Below, piece after piece: positions 50,147 through 60,951 of a DNA stretch of 64,000 nt. The stretch is from JAJPXC01 sp964562375 (lineage in GTDB: Bacteria > Bacteroidota > Bacteroidia > Bacteroidales > Muribaculaceae), in assembly GCA_964562375.1 (NCBI GenBank), contig CAZLSW010000003.1, forward strand, positions 1 through 64,000, given 5' to 3'. Each line of letters opens with the position of its first letter. The stretch's first letter is position 1. The notes below the pieces were generated by a model. The model worked only from the letters and a program-made list of their open reading frames with translations, was not told the DNA's origin and searched no databases. Position numbers and translations under genes: made by a program.

Positions 50147-51134
50147 GCTACCCGCTGAATGGGAATGCGCCGGGGCCGTGATGATGGCGTGGCCGCATGA
50201 GGGTACCGACTGGGCCGGGATGCTTCCCGAGGTGCAGCAATGCTACTTGTCGATGCTCGAGGCCATAGCTCCAAGAGTGATGGGCTTGCTCCTTTTGGTT
50301 CCTGAGGCTTGTCAATTACCGCCATTGCCCGCAGGGGTGAGGGTTGTAAGGGTGCCCACCAACGACACCTGGGCGCGCGACTACGGCCCTATAACCACCG
50401 AGAATGAGCAGGGCTTGGTCCTTAACGATTTCAAATTCAACGGCTGGGGGCTGAAATTTGCCGCCGATAAAGATAATATGGTCAATTCCCGAGTGTTCCC
50501 GGAATTGGTTGATCATCGGGAGTTTGTGCTCGAGGGTGGCTCTATAGAGAGCGACGGTCGGGGCACGATACTCACAACCAGCCGATGCTTGTTGTCTCCC
50601 AACCGTAACGGCACCGTCACTCGGCGACATATTGCCCGCTTGTTCAACCGCTGGCTTGGCGGCCGCAAATTGCTGTGGCTCAACCATGGCGGGCTCGCTG
50701 GCGACGATACCGACGGCCATGTCGACACTTTGGCCCGATTGTGTCCCCAAGGACAGGTAATGTACGTGAAATGTGACGACCCCGAGGATGAGCATTACCA
50801 GGACTTGAAGGCGATGGAGAGCGAGCTGAAAGCGATGCGAAACGTCAACGGAGAGCGGTTTAAGCTTGTTCCGTTACCTTTGCCTCGTCCTATATATGAT
50901 TATGATGGCGAGCGGTTGCCCGCGACGTACGCCAATTACTTGGTGCTGGATGGAGCAGTGATTATGCCCACCTATGGCCAGCCCGACCTGGATGAGCAGG
51001 CCCGTGAACAGATTCAGCGGGTATTTGTTGATTATGAGGTGGTTGGAGTGGATTGCCGCGCGCTTATCCGCCAGCATGGATCGCTCCATTGTGCCACGAT
51101 GCAACTACCAGCAAAATTTGTAGAAACGTTATGA
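50139..51134 (+). CDS. aguA: Agmatine deiminase
   Basis: Hydrolyses agmatine to N-carbamoylputrescine. The 331-aa pentein-fold protein has the substrate loop TWARDYGPI, the catalytic His in DTDGHVDTLARL, the acidic region EGGSIESDG, and near the end RQHGSLHCATMQLP with the catalytic Cys. A peptidylarginine deiminase would be longer. The next gene, starting in the stop codon, carries out the following step, which supports the assignment. Confidence 0.92.
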   Translation: MNRLPAEWECAGAVMMAWPHEGTDWAGMLPEVQQCYLSMLEAIAPRVMGLLLLVPEACQLPPLPAGVRVVRVPTNDTWARDYGPITTENEQGLVLNDFKFNGWGLKFAADKDNMVNSRVFPELVDHREFVLEGGSIESDGRGTILTTSRCLLSPNRNGTVTRRHIARLFNRWLGGRKLLWLNHGGLAGDDTDGHVDTLARLCPQGQVMYVKCDDPEDEHYQDLKAMESELKAMRNVNGERFKLVPLPLPRPIYDYDGERLPATYANYLVLDGAVIMPTYGQPDLDEQAREQIQRVFVDYEVVGVDCRALIRQHGSLHCATMQLPAKFVETL

Positions 51135-52012
51135 AAGTAGGTATCATACAACAACGCGGAACGGCGGACCGTGACGACAACCGATGTCGTATCGTCAAGA
51201 AAATCGGCAAATTGGCCTCGCGAGGAGCCGAATTGATTGTGAACCAGGAGCTTCACGACTCTCTTTATTTCTGCCAAACCGAGGATGTTGACCTATTTGA
51301 CCTCGCCGTTGATATCAGTGACGAAAGCGAGGCGTTGGCCCCGTATCGCCAGGCAGCTAAGGAAAATGGCGTTGTTGTGGTGACGTCGATGTTTGAGCGC
51401 CGCGCTCCGGGCCTGTATCACAACACGGCGGTGGTGATTGAGAAAGACGGCACGGTGGCCGGGCGCTATCGCAAGATGCACATCCCCGACGATCCAGCCT
51501 ACTACGAAAAATTCTATTTCACCCCCGGTGACATGGATTTCGAGCCTATCGACACCTCGGTGGGGCGTCTTGGCGTGCTCGTTTGCTGGGACCAATGGTA
51601 TCCCGAGGCCGCGCGCTTGATGGCGCTTCGCGGAGCAGAGATGCTTATTTATCCCACCGCTATTGGCACGGCCGCAAGCGACACCGCGGAAGAACAGAAT
51701 CGCCAATTGGATGCTTGGATGCTCGTGCAGCGAGGTCACGCCGTGGCCAACGGATTGCCTGTGGTCACTGTCAATCGCGTGGGCCACGAGGCTGATCCAT
51801 CGGGGGCGACCGAGGGTATCACTTTCTGGGGTACCAGTTTTGTTGCAGGTCCTCAGGGCGAATTGCTTTACCGCGCTCCCCGCAGCGAGGAGGCAACAGC
51901 TGTTATTGAAGTTGACATGAAGCGCTCCGAGCAAGTGCGCCGTTGGTGGCCGTTCCTCCGCGATCGCCGCATCGACGCCTATGCCCCCTTGGCCTGTCGC
52001 TACCTCCGATAA
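51131..52012 (+). CDS. aguB: N-carbamoylputrescine amidase
   Basis: Carbon-nitrogen hydrolase that releases putrescine, CO2 and ammonia from N-carbamoylputrescine. From the ATG at 51131 it is 293 aa. The Glu-Lys-Cys triad is visible in IVNQELHDSLYF, YRKMHIPDDPAYYEKFYF and LGVLVCWDQWYPEAARLMAL. The DDPAYYEKFYFTPGD loop and the final WPFLRDRRIDAY are typical of AguB. The start codon overlaps the aguA stop (ATGA). Confidence 0.94.
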   Translation: MKVGIIQQRGTADRDDNRCRIVKKIGKLASRGAELIVNQELHDSLYFCQTEDVDLFDLAVDISDESEALAPYRQAAKENGVVVVTSMFERRAPGLYHNTAVVIEKDGTVAGRYRKMHIPDDPAYYEKFYFTPGDMDFEPIDTSVGRLGVLVCWDQWYPEAARLMALRGAEMLIYPTAIGTAASDTAEEQNRQLDAWMLVQRGHAVANGLPVVTVNRVGHEADPSGATEGITFWGTSFVAGPQGELLYRAPRSEEATAVIEVDMKRSEQVRRWWPFLRDRRIDAYAPLACRYLR

Positions 52013-52032
52013 CCCATACTTAAAAGCTACGC

Positions 52033-53082
52033 ATGTACACGCCTCCATTTAGAATCACCTCGCGCATCCTCAATCTTGTGGCAGAAATCTCGGCCAAGAT
52101 GGAGCGGTATGCGATACTGTTGGAACAGGACACCGAGCTACGCTTGCGCAAAGCTAATCGTATCAAGACTATTCACAGCTCGTTGGCTATTGAGGGCAAC
52201 GAGTTGACTGAAGGGCAGGTGCGAGATATCATCAACGGCAAAAACGTGGTCGCTCCGTTACGTGAAATTCAAGAGGTGAAAAATGCCATTGCCACTTACG
52301 ACCTTTTCCCTACGCTGAACCCATTCGACCAGAATGACATGCTTCGTGCTCATTTCACGATGATGCAAGCGTTGGTGGATAACCCGGGACGATGGCGCTC
52401 GGGAGGCGTTGGCGTTTTCGGGGAGAAGGGTTGCGTGCACATGACACCTCCAGCCGAGCGCGTTCCAGCTTTGATGAGCGATCTGTTCGAGTGGTTGAAG
52501 TCGGCCGACGACCACTTGTTAATACGTTCATGCGTTTTCCATTACGAATTTGAGTTTATCCATCCATTTATCGATGGCAATGGTCGTTGTGGAAGGCTAT
52601 GGCAATCCGTTATCTTGTCACGGTTGCATCCGCTTTTTGCTCATTTGCCAGTTGAGAATATGGTGTATGCCAACCAACAAGCCTACTATGATGCCATCAC
52701 TGCTTCATCGGCGGCAGGAGAGTCTACCCCCTTCATCGAATTTATGCTTGGGGAGATACTTGCTACACTTACCGCTCATCAGGGAGAAGAGAAACCGGGA
52801 GTTGACCTTAACGCTACCCCTCTTGATAGAGAGTTCGGTATAATATTCGGAAGTCAGTTCGGCATAAAGTTCGGTATAAAGTTCGGTGATAGCGATAAGC
52901 GTATATTGTTGCTTCTAAACTCAAATCCTACATTTTCAGCTAAGCACATTTCAGATCGCGTGGGAATAACCCAACGAGGAGTGGAAAAGGCAATCAAAAG
53001 ATTTCGTGAGGCCAAAGTTGTGGAGCGCGTGGGTAGTAACAAGTCGGGATATTGGAAAGTGAATCGGCCATCCGAGTCATAA
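52033..53082 (+). CDS. Fic family protein with winged-helix C-terminus
   Basis: A 349-aa protein predicted to AMPylate (or de-AMPylate) a target. The inhibitory helix motif SSLAIEGNELT is near residue 50, so it is a class with N-terminal autoinhibition. The Fic core is FIHPFIDGNGRCGRLW with catalytic His and Asp/Asn. After it a linker has tandem FGIKFG-like units (FGIIFGSQFGIKFGIKFGD), then a winged helix (FSAKHISDRVGITQRGVEKA). It has no antitoxin partner nearby. It starts 20 bases after aguB. Confidence 0.88.
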   Translation: MYTPPFRITSRILNLVAEISAKMERYAILLEQDTELRLRKANRIKTIHSSLAIEGNELTEGQVRDIINGKNVVAPLREIQEVKNAIATYDLFPTLNPFDQNDMLRAHFTMMQALVDNPGRWRSGGVGVFGEKGCVHMTPPAERVPALMSDLFEWLKSADDHLLIRSCVFHYEFEFIHPFIDGNGRCGRLWQSVILSRLHPLFAHLPVENMVYANQQAYYDAITASSAAGESTPFIEFMLGEILATLTAHQGEEKPGVDLNATPLDREFGIIFGSQFGIKFGIKFGDSDKRILLLLNSNPTFSAKHISDRVGITQRGVEKAIKRFREAKVVERVGSNKSGYWKVNRPSES

Positions 53083-53160
53083 GGCCGCTTTACAAAGTGC
53101 CCGAATAAAGCTGAGGGAAAAATAGTTGGTGGGGGAGAAGATTTTTTGTAATTTTGGGGC

Positions 53161-53266
53161 GACAAAGGGGTGCTCGTCGACGTGACGGGCTGAGATTATA
53201 CCCTGAGAACCCGAAGCGGGTAATGCCGCCGTGGGGATTGTCCCAGAGCTCTGGAGCCTCTTTGTC
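53161..53266 (+). promoter_or_regulatory. TPP riboswitch (THI element)
   Basis: The conserved aptamer sequence is clear: GGGCTGAGATTATACCCTGA, then GAACCCGAAGCGGGTAATGC. Helix P1 is GACAAAG (53161-53167) with CTTTGTC (53260-53266). It lies 26 bases upstream of thiD. It should sense thiamine diphosphate and repress the thi operon. AGCCTCTT (53255-53262) is complementary to AAGAGGCT just before the thiD ATG (53284-53291), so a switch acting on translation is possible. Confidence 0.95.
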
Positions 53267-53291
53267 GAGCGTTTAACGATTTTAAGAGGCT

Positions 53292-54107
53292 ATGAGTGAG
53301 CAATTTATTCCAGTATTGACTATTGCGGGTAGCGACCCTTCGGGAGGGGCCGGCATTCAAGCCGACCTCAAGACTTTTATGGCCCATGGTTGCTATGGCA
53401 TGAGTGTGATCACGGCCGTAACGGCACAAAACACCCAGGGGGTGCGAGGATTCGAGGCCGTGAGGCCCGAAATGGTGGTGGCGCAATTACGTGCGGTGCT
53501 TGAAGATATACGGCCACTTGCTATCAAGACGGGAATGTTGCCCGACACAGATACCATTAAGGCTATTGCGGAAGTGCTGATGGAATACCCCAAGATACCG
53601 TTGGTGGTGGATCCTGTGTTGGTGGCCACCTCGGGCGATTCGTTGCACGTCGAGGGCACCATGGAAGCTATTTCCCGATATTTATTCGCCAGGGCTACGT
53701 TGATTACCCCGAATGTTTCTGAGGCTGAGGCGTTTACATTAACAAATGACCGAGAAAAACAAGCGAGGAGATTTCATGAGATGGGTGCCATGAACGTGTT
53801 GTTGAAAGGTGGAGATTCCAGCAACATCAAGATGAAAACCGATGTGTTATCGCTTAACAACGGCTTGGCTGTCACATCCCTATGCGCTCCCGCTGTGGCT
53901 TCCCACAACACTCACGGAACCGGATGCACGCTTTCGGCCGCTATCGTCTCGAGGTTGGCATTGGGTGACACGTTGCCCGAAGCCGTATCCGCAGCAAAAA
54001 ATTATATCACCGAGGCCATCTCGCGAGCTAAAGATGTGAAAATTGGCGACGGTCATGGCCCCGTGGATCATTATATCGTTAACAATCAAAATACCAATGT
54101 GTTATGA
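53292..54107 (+). CDS. thiD: Hydroxymethylpyrimidine/phosphomethylpyrimidine kinase
   Basis: Phosphorylates HMP and HMP-P to give HMP-PP, the pyrimidine half of thiamine. The 271-aa ribokinase-fold protein starts PVLTIAGSDPSGGAGIQADLKT and carries VVDPVLVATSGD, the GGD segment and the anion hole with catalytic Asp in HNTHGTGCTLSAAIVSRLAL. It is first in the operon behind the riboswitch. Its stop overlaps thiS by four bases. Confidence 0.96.
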   Translation: MSEQFIPVLTIAGSDPSGGAGIQADLKTFMAHGCYGMSVITAVTAQNTQGVRGFEAVRPEMVVAQLRAVLEDIRPLAIKTGMLPDTDTIKAIAEVLMEYPKIPLVVDPVLVATSGDSLHVEGTMEAISRYLFARATLITPNVSEAEAFTLTNDREKQARRFHEMGAMNVLLKGGDSSNIKMKTDVLSLNNGLAVTSLCAPAVASHNTHGTGCTLSAAIVSRLALGDTLPEAVSAAKNYITEAISRAKDVKIGDGHGPVDHYIVNNQNTNVL

Positions 54108-54307
54108 TAAAGATAACGCTTAACGACCAACCGATGGAGGTGGATTCAGGCACCACGCTTGCGCAGCTAATCGCCTCGGAGGAGATTCGTCCCACTGGCA
54201 TTGCCACTGCTATCAACAACAAGGTAGTCCCTAAAGAGCAGCGAGATGCTACCGTCTTGCAAGATGGCGACAATATTTTGATTATCAAGGCGTTCTGTGG
54301 GGGTTAA
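54104..54307 (+). CDS. thiS: Sulfur carrier protein ThiS
   Basis: A 67-aa ubiquitin-like sulfur carrier whose C-terminal glycine is thiocarboxylated to deliver sulfur to thiazole synthase. The ending LIIKAFCGG is diagnostic, and MIKITLNDQPMEVDSGTTLA is the beta-grasp start. Overlaps thiD (ATGA) and the next gene (TAATG). ThiF, the usual activating enzyme, is not in the window. Confidence 0.95.
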   Translation: MIKITLNDQPMEVDSGTTLAQLIASEEIRPTGIATAINNKVVPKEQRDATVLQDGDNILIIKAFCGG

Positions 54308-54843
54308 TGCTTAGAATCGCAATAACTCCCGAGGTGCCTCGTCAAGATGAGGTCGACCGCATCCGTGCCATTATTGGTGAGGGATGGGACCGCGTGCACC
54401 TGCGCTGGCCGAGGGCTGGGGTAGGGGAGTATCGCCGAGTGCTCGACCAACTCGCCACGAGGGAACTTGCCCATGTGGTGCTACACTCCAAAGACCATGC
54501 GGTGATGGCTCTGGAGTATCCCGTAGGCGGAAGGCATGGAGTGGATAGCTGTAGCTGTCACACGCTGGAAGAATTGCGAGACAATGCGGGAGTGTATAAC
54601 TACTGCTTTCTCAGCCCGATTTGCGACAGCGTTTCGAAGCAGGGCTATCAGGCCGCGTTTGCCCATGATCAACTACTTGAAATCAAGCTCGAGGACCGGG
54701 CAGTGGCACTTGGAGGCATCACTCCTGAAACACTCCCGCTGGTGAGACGTTATAATTTCGTGGGCTATGCCGTGCTGGGATATTTGGCACAGGCCACGAC
54801 GATTGAAAACTTAATACAACGATTACGATGCTTCAATTCATAA
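54307..54843 (+). CDS. TenI/ThiE-like protein, short
   Basis: A 178-aa protein of the ThiE/TenI barrel family. The C-terminal half has FLSPICDSVSKQGYQAAFAH and VALGGITPETLPLVRRYNFV. The N-terminal motif Q-L-R-x-K that binds HMP-PP in ThiE is replaced by HLRWPRAG, and the protein is about 30 residues short. It may therefore be a TenI-type thiazole tautomerase or an inactive paralogue rather than a thiamine phosphate synthase. It lies between thiS and a normal thiE, overlapping the latter by 16 bases. Confidence 0.75.
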   Translation: MLRIAITPEVPRQDEVDRIRAIIGEGWDRVHLRWPRAGVGEYRRVLDQLATRELAHVVLHSKDHAVMALEYPVGGRHGVDSCSCHTLEELRDNAGVYNYCFLSPICDSVSKQGYQAAFAHDQLLEIKLEDRAVALGGITPETLPLVRRYNFVGYAVLGYLAQATTIENLIQRLRCFNS

Positions 54844-55460
54844 CCCATCCGAGCGAGCGCTTCTCGATACCCGAGGAGGTGCAGATGGCAATCGAAGGCG
54901 GTTGCCGCTGGATTCAGTTGCGCATGAAGGATACTCCCATTGAGGAGATACGAGCTGTTGCCACCGAGATTATACCCTTGTGCCAAGAGAGCGAGGCTTT
55001 CTTGGTGATCGACGACCATGTGGAGTTGACCGCCGAGTTGAAAGTGCATGGCGTGCATCTTGGGAAACACGACATGCCCCCGCATGAGGCCCGTGAGATT
55101 CTCGGCCCCGGTGCCATTATCGGAGTCACAGCCAACACTCTGGAGGATATGACCCGCACATTAGGAGAGGACGTTGACTATATCGGACTTGGTCCCTTCC
55201 GCTACACCACCACCAAGTCTAACTTATCGCCTGTGTTGGGCTTCGAGGGGTATCAACGGCTGGTGATGGAGGCTCGTGCCAAGGGTGTGGAATTGCCCAT
55301 TGTTGCAATTGGGGGGATTACCATTGAGGATCTCCCCGGATTGATGGCAACGGGGGTGAATGGTGTGGCGATGTCGGGAGCGATTATCAATGCCGACGAC
55401 CCGGTTGACTACACTCGCCGCGTGATAGAGCGGCTAGAGGAACTAAAGATAGCAACTTAA
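54828..55460 (+). CDS. thiE: Thiamine phosphate synthase
   Basis: Joins HMP-PP and the thiazole phosphate. The 210-aa TIM barrel has the HMP-PP-binding CRWIQLRMKDTPIEEI, VHLGKHDMPPHEAR, IGVTANTLEDM, DYIGLGPFRYTTTKSN and IVAIGGITIEDLPGLMATGV. All family landmarks are present, in contrast to the paralogue upstream. The inverted-repeat element follows directly, before thiG. Confidence 0.95.
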   Translation: MLQFITHPSERFSIPEEVQMAIEGGCRWIQLRMKDTPIEEIRAVATEIIPLCQESEAFLVIDDHVELTAELKVHGVHLGKHDMPPHEAREILGPGAIIGVTANTLEDMTRTLGEDVDYIGLGPFRYTTTKSNLSPVLGFEGYQRLVMEARAKGVELPIVAIGGITIEDLPGLMATGVNGVAMSGAIINADDPVDYTRRVIERLEELKIAT

Positions 55461-55461
55461 G

Positions 55462-55693
55462 AATTCAACTTTCTCAGGCCAGAGAAACCACGAATTAACA
55501 CTAATGGACACCAATGAGTTAACTTGAAATCCAATAAATTTTAGAGAGCTTACGCTCTTTAATTAACACTAATCTCGGTAGGAGTTTAGTATCGAAATTC
55601 GTGTTAATTCTTTGCGTAGCAAAGCTTAATTTATGATTAAAATATAAGTTAAAGCGCTGAATTAGTGAAAATTAGTGTTAATTCGTGGTTTCT
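55462..55693. repeat. AT-rich inverted-repeat element, copy B, inside the thiamine operon
   Basis: A 232-bp copy of the element at 4721. The terminal inverted repeats are perfect over 23 bases: AGAAACCACGAATTAACACT from 55483, mirrored to 55693. The hairpins AGAGC-TTAC-GCTCT (55545-55558) and CTTTGC-GTA-GCAAAG (55610-55624) are kept although the loops differ from copy A. It splits thiE from thiG by 299 bases and may affect transcript processing. Confidence 0.85.
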
Positions 55694-55759
55694 CTAACCC
55701 CAAGCGAAACTTAAACTTAAGAAATATATTCAACTAATTTTGTTGAGCAACTTATAGCA

Positions 55760-58353
<2,594 letters not shown>

Positions 58354-58359
58354 TTGCCT

Positions 58360-59475
58360 ATGTTTTACGACGAAATACAAAAATATTCTTGGGAGGATAC
58401 GGTCAAGGAGATATCCTCCAAAACCGCGGCCGACGTCGAGATGGCGCTAAGCCGCTGGCGCCGACCTTCGGTGGAGGATTTCATGGCGCTGATTTCACCG
58501 GCAGCCGAGCCTTATCTCGAGGATATGGCCCGACTGGCGAGGATGATCACCTTGGAGCGCTTCGGGCGTACGATTTCGATGTACATCCCCCTGTATGTAT
58601 CCAACGCATGTACCAATCATTGCGTGTATTGCGGATTTAATCACCATAATCCATTGACTCGCACCACGTTGACGATGGAGCAGGTGGAGGCTGAGTGCAA
58701 GGCGATACGCCGATTGGGGCCGTTCGAGAATCTGCTGATCGTATCGGGCGAGTTCCCCGTGTTGAACGGGGTGGACTATCTTGAGCAGGTGTTGCATGTG
58801 GCGCGTCCTTATTTCAATAATCTCACAATTGAGGTTATGCCGATGAAGGCTCGCGACTATGAACGGTTGACCCACTCGGGGCTCAACGGTGTCGTTTGCT
58901 TTCAGGAGACTTATCACGAGAGCGAGTATCCCAAGTTCCATCCTCGCGGCATGAAGTCAATCTATCAGTGGCGCGTGAACGGGTTTGATCGCATGGGTCA
59001 AGCCGGAGTACACAAGATAGGGATGGGCGTGCTGATCGGATTGGAGAAAGATTGGCGTGCCGACGTGACGATGCTGGCGCGTCACTTGCAGTATCTGCGC
59101 CAGCACTATTGGCGCACACGCTACTCGATCAACTTCCCGCGTATGTGTCCGGCCGAGGGAGGGTATACGCCCAACGTGGTGATGACCGACCGCGAGTTGG
59201 CGCAGTTGACCATGGCTTTCCGTATTTTTGACCACGATGTGGATATTTCCTATTCCACCCGCGAGAATCCCGCGTTCCGTAAGGGGATGATGCAACTGGG
59301 CGTAACGTCGATGAGCGCCGGGAGCAAAACCGAGCCGGGCGGGTATCAGTCGACGCCTGATGCCCTGGAGCAGTTCACTGTTTCCGATGGACGCTCGCCT
59401 GCGGAGGTGACGGCTGATATCCGCTCGATGGGCTACGAGCCCGTCTGGAAGGACTGGGACAAGATTTTTGATTAG
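58360..59475 (+). CDS. thiH: 2-iminoacetate synthase
   Basis: Radical SAM enzyme that cleaves tyrosine to dehydroglycine for the thiazole ring, the anaerobic route. From the ATG at 58360 it is 371 aa. The cluster motif is VSNACTNHCVYCGFNHHNPL (C-x3-C-x2-C), and GVVCFQETYHESEYPKFHP and TSMSAGSKTEPGGYQ are typical. An in-frame TTG at 58354 immediately follows the thiC stop but is less likely. It is last in the visible operon; thiF is not present. Confidence 0.95.
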   Translation: MFYDEIQKYSWEDTVKEISSKTAADVEMALSRWRRPSVEDFMALISPAAEPYLEDMARLARMITLERFGRTISMYIPLYVSNACTNHCVYCGFNHHNPLTRTTLTMEQVEAECKAIRRLGPFENLLIVSGEFPVLNGVDYLEQVLHVARPYFNNLTIEVMPMKARDYERLTHSGLNGVVCFQETYHESEYPKFHPRGMKSIYQWRVNGFDRMGQAGVHKIGMGVLIGLEKDWRADVTMLARHLQYLRQHYWRTRYSINFPRMCPAEGGYTPNVVMTDRELAQLTMAFRIFDHDVDISYSTRENPAFRKGMMQLGVTSMSAGSKTEPGGYQSTPDALEQFTVSDGRSPAEVTADIRSMGYEPVWKDWDKIFD

Positions 59476-59476
59476 G

Positions 59477-59505
59477 ACCGCCGCTGCTCGGCCGCGGGGC
59501 ACCGA
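59477..59505. repeat. Degenerate GC-rich palindrome after thiH
   Basis: CCGCCGCTGCTCGGCCGCGGGGCACCG lies two bases after the thiH stop and shares the core CCGCGGGGCACCG of the dispersed repeats. The left arm is diverged. It may act as the operon's 3' hairpin. Confidence 0.6.
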
Positions 59506-59513
59506 CTCTCGCT

Positions 59514-60098
59514 TTAGATCCAGATGTCTTTTGGCATATAGTGCTGGTAGGGATGGTCGCAAGCGGGGCAAACCTGTGGCGGTGTCAAGCCCGTGTAAAC
59601 GTATCCGCACACTAAGCACTGCCACTCGATGGGCGTCTCGCGTTTCCACAGCGTGCCAGCCTTTACCATGCCCAGCAATTTGAGGAAACGCTCGCGATGG
59701 TGTCCTTCGATTTTAGCGATGGCCTCGAAATGGGTTGCGATGTCGTCAAAGCCTTCCGATCGAGCGGTGGCCGCGGCCTGTGTGTACTGTTCCACACCCT
59801 CGGTCAACTCCTCATGGGCGGCTGTCGTGAGGTTGGAGGCTGTGTCGCCGATTATGCCGGCATCGATTGAAAGCTGGCAAGGAGCCGTGCCACCCTGCAG
59901 CATGCGGAAGAACACCTTGGAATGGTGCAACTCGTTGTCGGCCGTGTCGCGGAAGATTTGGCCAACGGGGTAATACAGTTCTTTGTCGGCCTGTTGCGCG
60001 TAGAAAGTGTAGCGCGTGTAAGCCGCCGATTCGCTCATGTAAGCGTCGACAATGGCACGCTCGGTGGCTGTGCCATGCAATGATTTAGTTGTTCCCAT
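59514..60098 (-). CDS. rbr: Rubrerythrin
   Basis: Cytoplasmic peroxide-reducing di-iron protein for oxidative protection in anaerobes. The 194-aa protein has the ferritin-like four-helix domain with iron ligands in AYMSESAAYTRYTFYAQQ, DTADNELHHSKVFF, AAHEELTEG and AIAKIEGHHRERFLKLL, and a C-terminal rubredoxin domain QCLVCGYVYTG ... CPACDHP (C-x2-C pairs). It stands alone, convergent with thiH. Confidence 0.95.
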   Translation of the reverse strand: MGTTKSLHGTATERAIVDAYMSESAAYTRYTFYAQQADKELYYPVGQIFRDTADNELHHSKVFFRMLQGGTAPCQLSIDAGIIGDTASNLTTAAHEELTEGVEQYTQAAATARSEGFDDIATHFEAIAKIEGHHRERFLKLLGMVKAGTLWKRETPIEWQCLVCGYVYTGLTPPQVCPACDHPYQHYMPKDIWI

Positions 60099-60135
60099 AG
60101 TGCAAATAGTTGATTTTATCCTTTATACTCTTGAC

Positions 60136-60170
60136 TTTTGCCTCTTGCCTTTTGCCTTTTGCCTTTTGCC
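60136..60170. repeat. Heptanucleotide tandem repeat (TTTTGCC)
   Basis: Five units of TTTTGCC in a row, the second being TCTTGCC. The flanks hold looser pyrimidine-rich seven-base variants (CTTTATA, CCTTTAT). On the complement it reads AGGCAAA, related to the 48211 repeat. It lies between the rubrerythrin gene and the secreted-protein gene. Confidence 0.85.
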
Positions 60171-60193
60171 TTAATACTTAATCCTTTATCCTT

Positions 60194-60243
60194 CAAGTTG
60201 TAGGATATCAATAGGCCGCGGCCTATTGATATCCTACAACTTG
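60194..60243. repeat. Perfect 50-bp palindrome across a gene end
   Basis: CAAGTTGTAGGATATCAATA (60194 on) continues through GGCCGCGGCC to the mirrored arm ending at 60243, with no mismatch and no loop. It covers the last six codons (VVGYQ-stop) of the minus-strand gene and an inverted copy of the same bases beyond the stop. The transcript would form a very strong 3' hairpin. Confidence 0.9.
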
Positions 60244-60951
60244 GTACATCCACCCTTGCGGAGAGTAGACGTAGTTGTAGACAATGCCGTTGCTCACGTA
60301 ATAGGTAGCCCCTCCCGAAATATAGCTCCAAGCGTCATAAAGCGCCGGCACAAGCATACCGATAGGAGGATTCACGATCTGCCAGCGGCCGGGTCCAACC
60401 TGTTGGTAGTAATTGCTGCCGCCAAACCATAAGGTCAACGGGCCAAGGCTAACTGACAGGCCGAGTGATGGGAGTGCGCTCACGTAACGCACGGGGCGTG
60501 GCGGGGGCGTGGTTACAAACCGGCGAGGCGGGGCTGGGCGTTGAGGGTGCATCGTCATTGGGGGACGGGGTTGCTGAGGACGATTGCCGTAGTGGTGGCC
60601 GGGATTGCCGGGACGGCCGTGGGCCCACTGATCCCCCGGGCGTCCCTGGTTGCTGGGGCGAGCGGGATTGACTGGGCGACCCTGATTCCCGGGCTGAACT
60701 TGCGGCCCTCGGTTGCCATTGCCGGGACGGCCTTGATTGCCATTACCGGGACGGCCTTGATTGCCATTACCGGGACGGCCTTGGTTGCCATTACCGGGAC
60801 GGCCTGGCTGGCCGCCGCGGTTGCCTTGGGGCCCTTGTTGGTGTTGCTGAGGACCGCCGTTACCGGGGCCTCCACCATGATTATTCTTAGCCTCCAATGG
60901 GCAAGTGCCTAGGGCCAGCAATACGGCCACTATCAAGCTTATCTTTTTCAT
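60223..60951 (-). CDS. Secreted Gly/Pro/Asn-repeat protein with DUF6515-like C-terminus
   Basis: A 242-aa protein with a signal peptide (MKKISLIVAVLLALGTCPLE, cleavage near LEA). Residues about 24-130 are low complexity: repeated QGRPGNGN units and other G/P/N/Q/R-rich sequence, basic and probably disordered. The last 80 residues (LTLWFGGSNYYQQVGPGRWQ, YVSNGIVYNYVYSPQGWMYQ) form a tyrosine-rich beta module like the DUF6515 type. Role unknown; surface or periplasmic matrix protein is a guess. The stop codon lies in the centre of a perfect palindrome. Confidence 0.7.
   Translation of the reverse strand: MKKISLIVAVLLALGTCPLEAKNNHGGGPGNGGPQQHQQGPQGNRGGQPGRPGNGNQGRPGNGNQGRPGNGNQGRPGNGNRGPQVQPGNQGRPVNPARPSNQGRPGDQWAHGRPGNPGHHYGNRPQQPRPPMTMHPQRPAPPRRFVTTPPPRPVRYVSALPSLGLSVSLGPLTLWFGGSNYYQQVGPGRWQIVNPPIGMLVPALYDAWSYISGGATYYVSNGIVYNYVYSPQGWMYQVVGYQ

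Noticed and set aside
52033..53082. Fic toxin-antitoxin module
   Set aside because: The inhibitory helix is within the protein and no antitoxin gene adjoins it.
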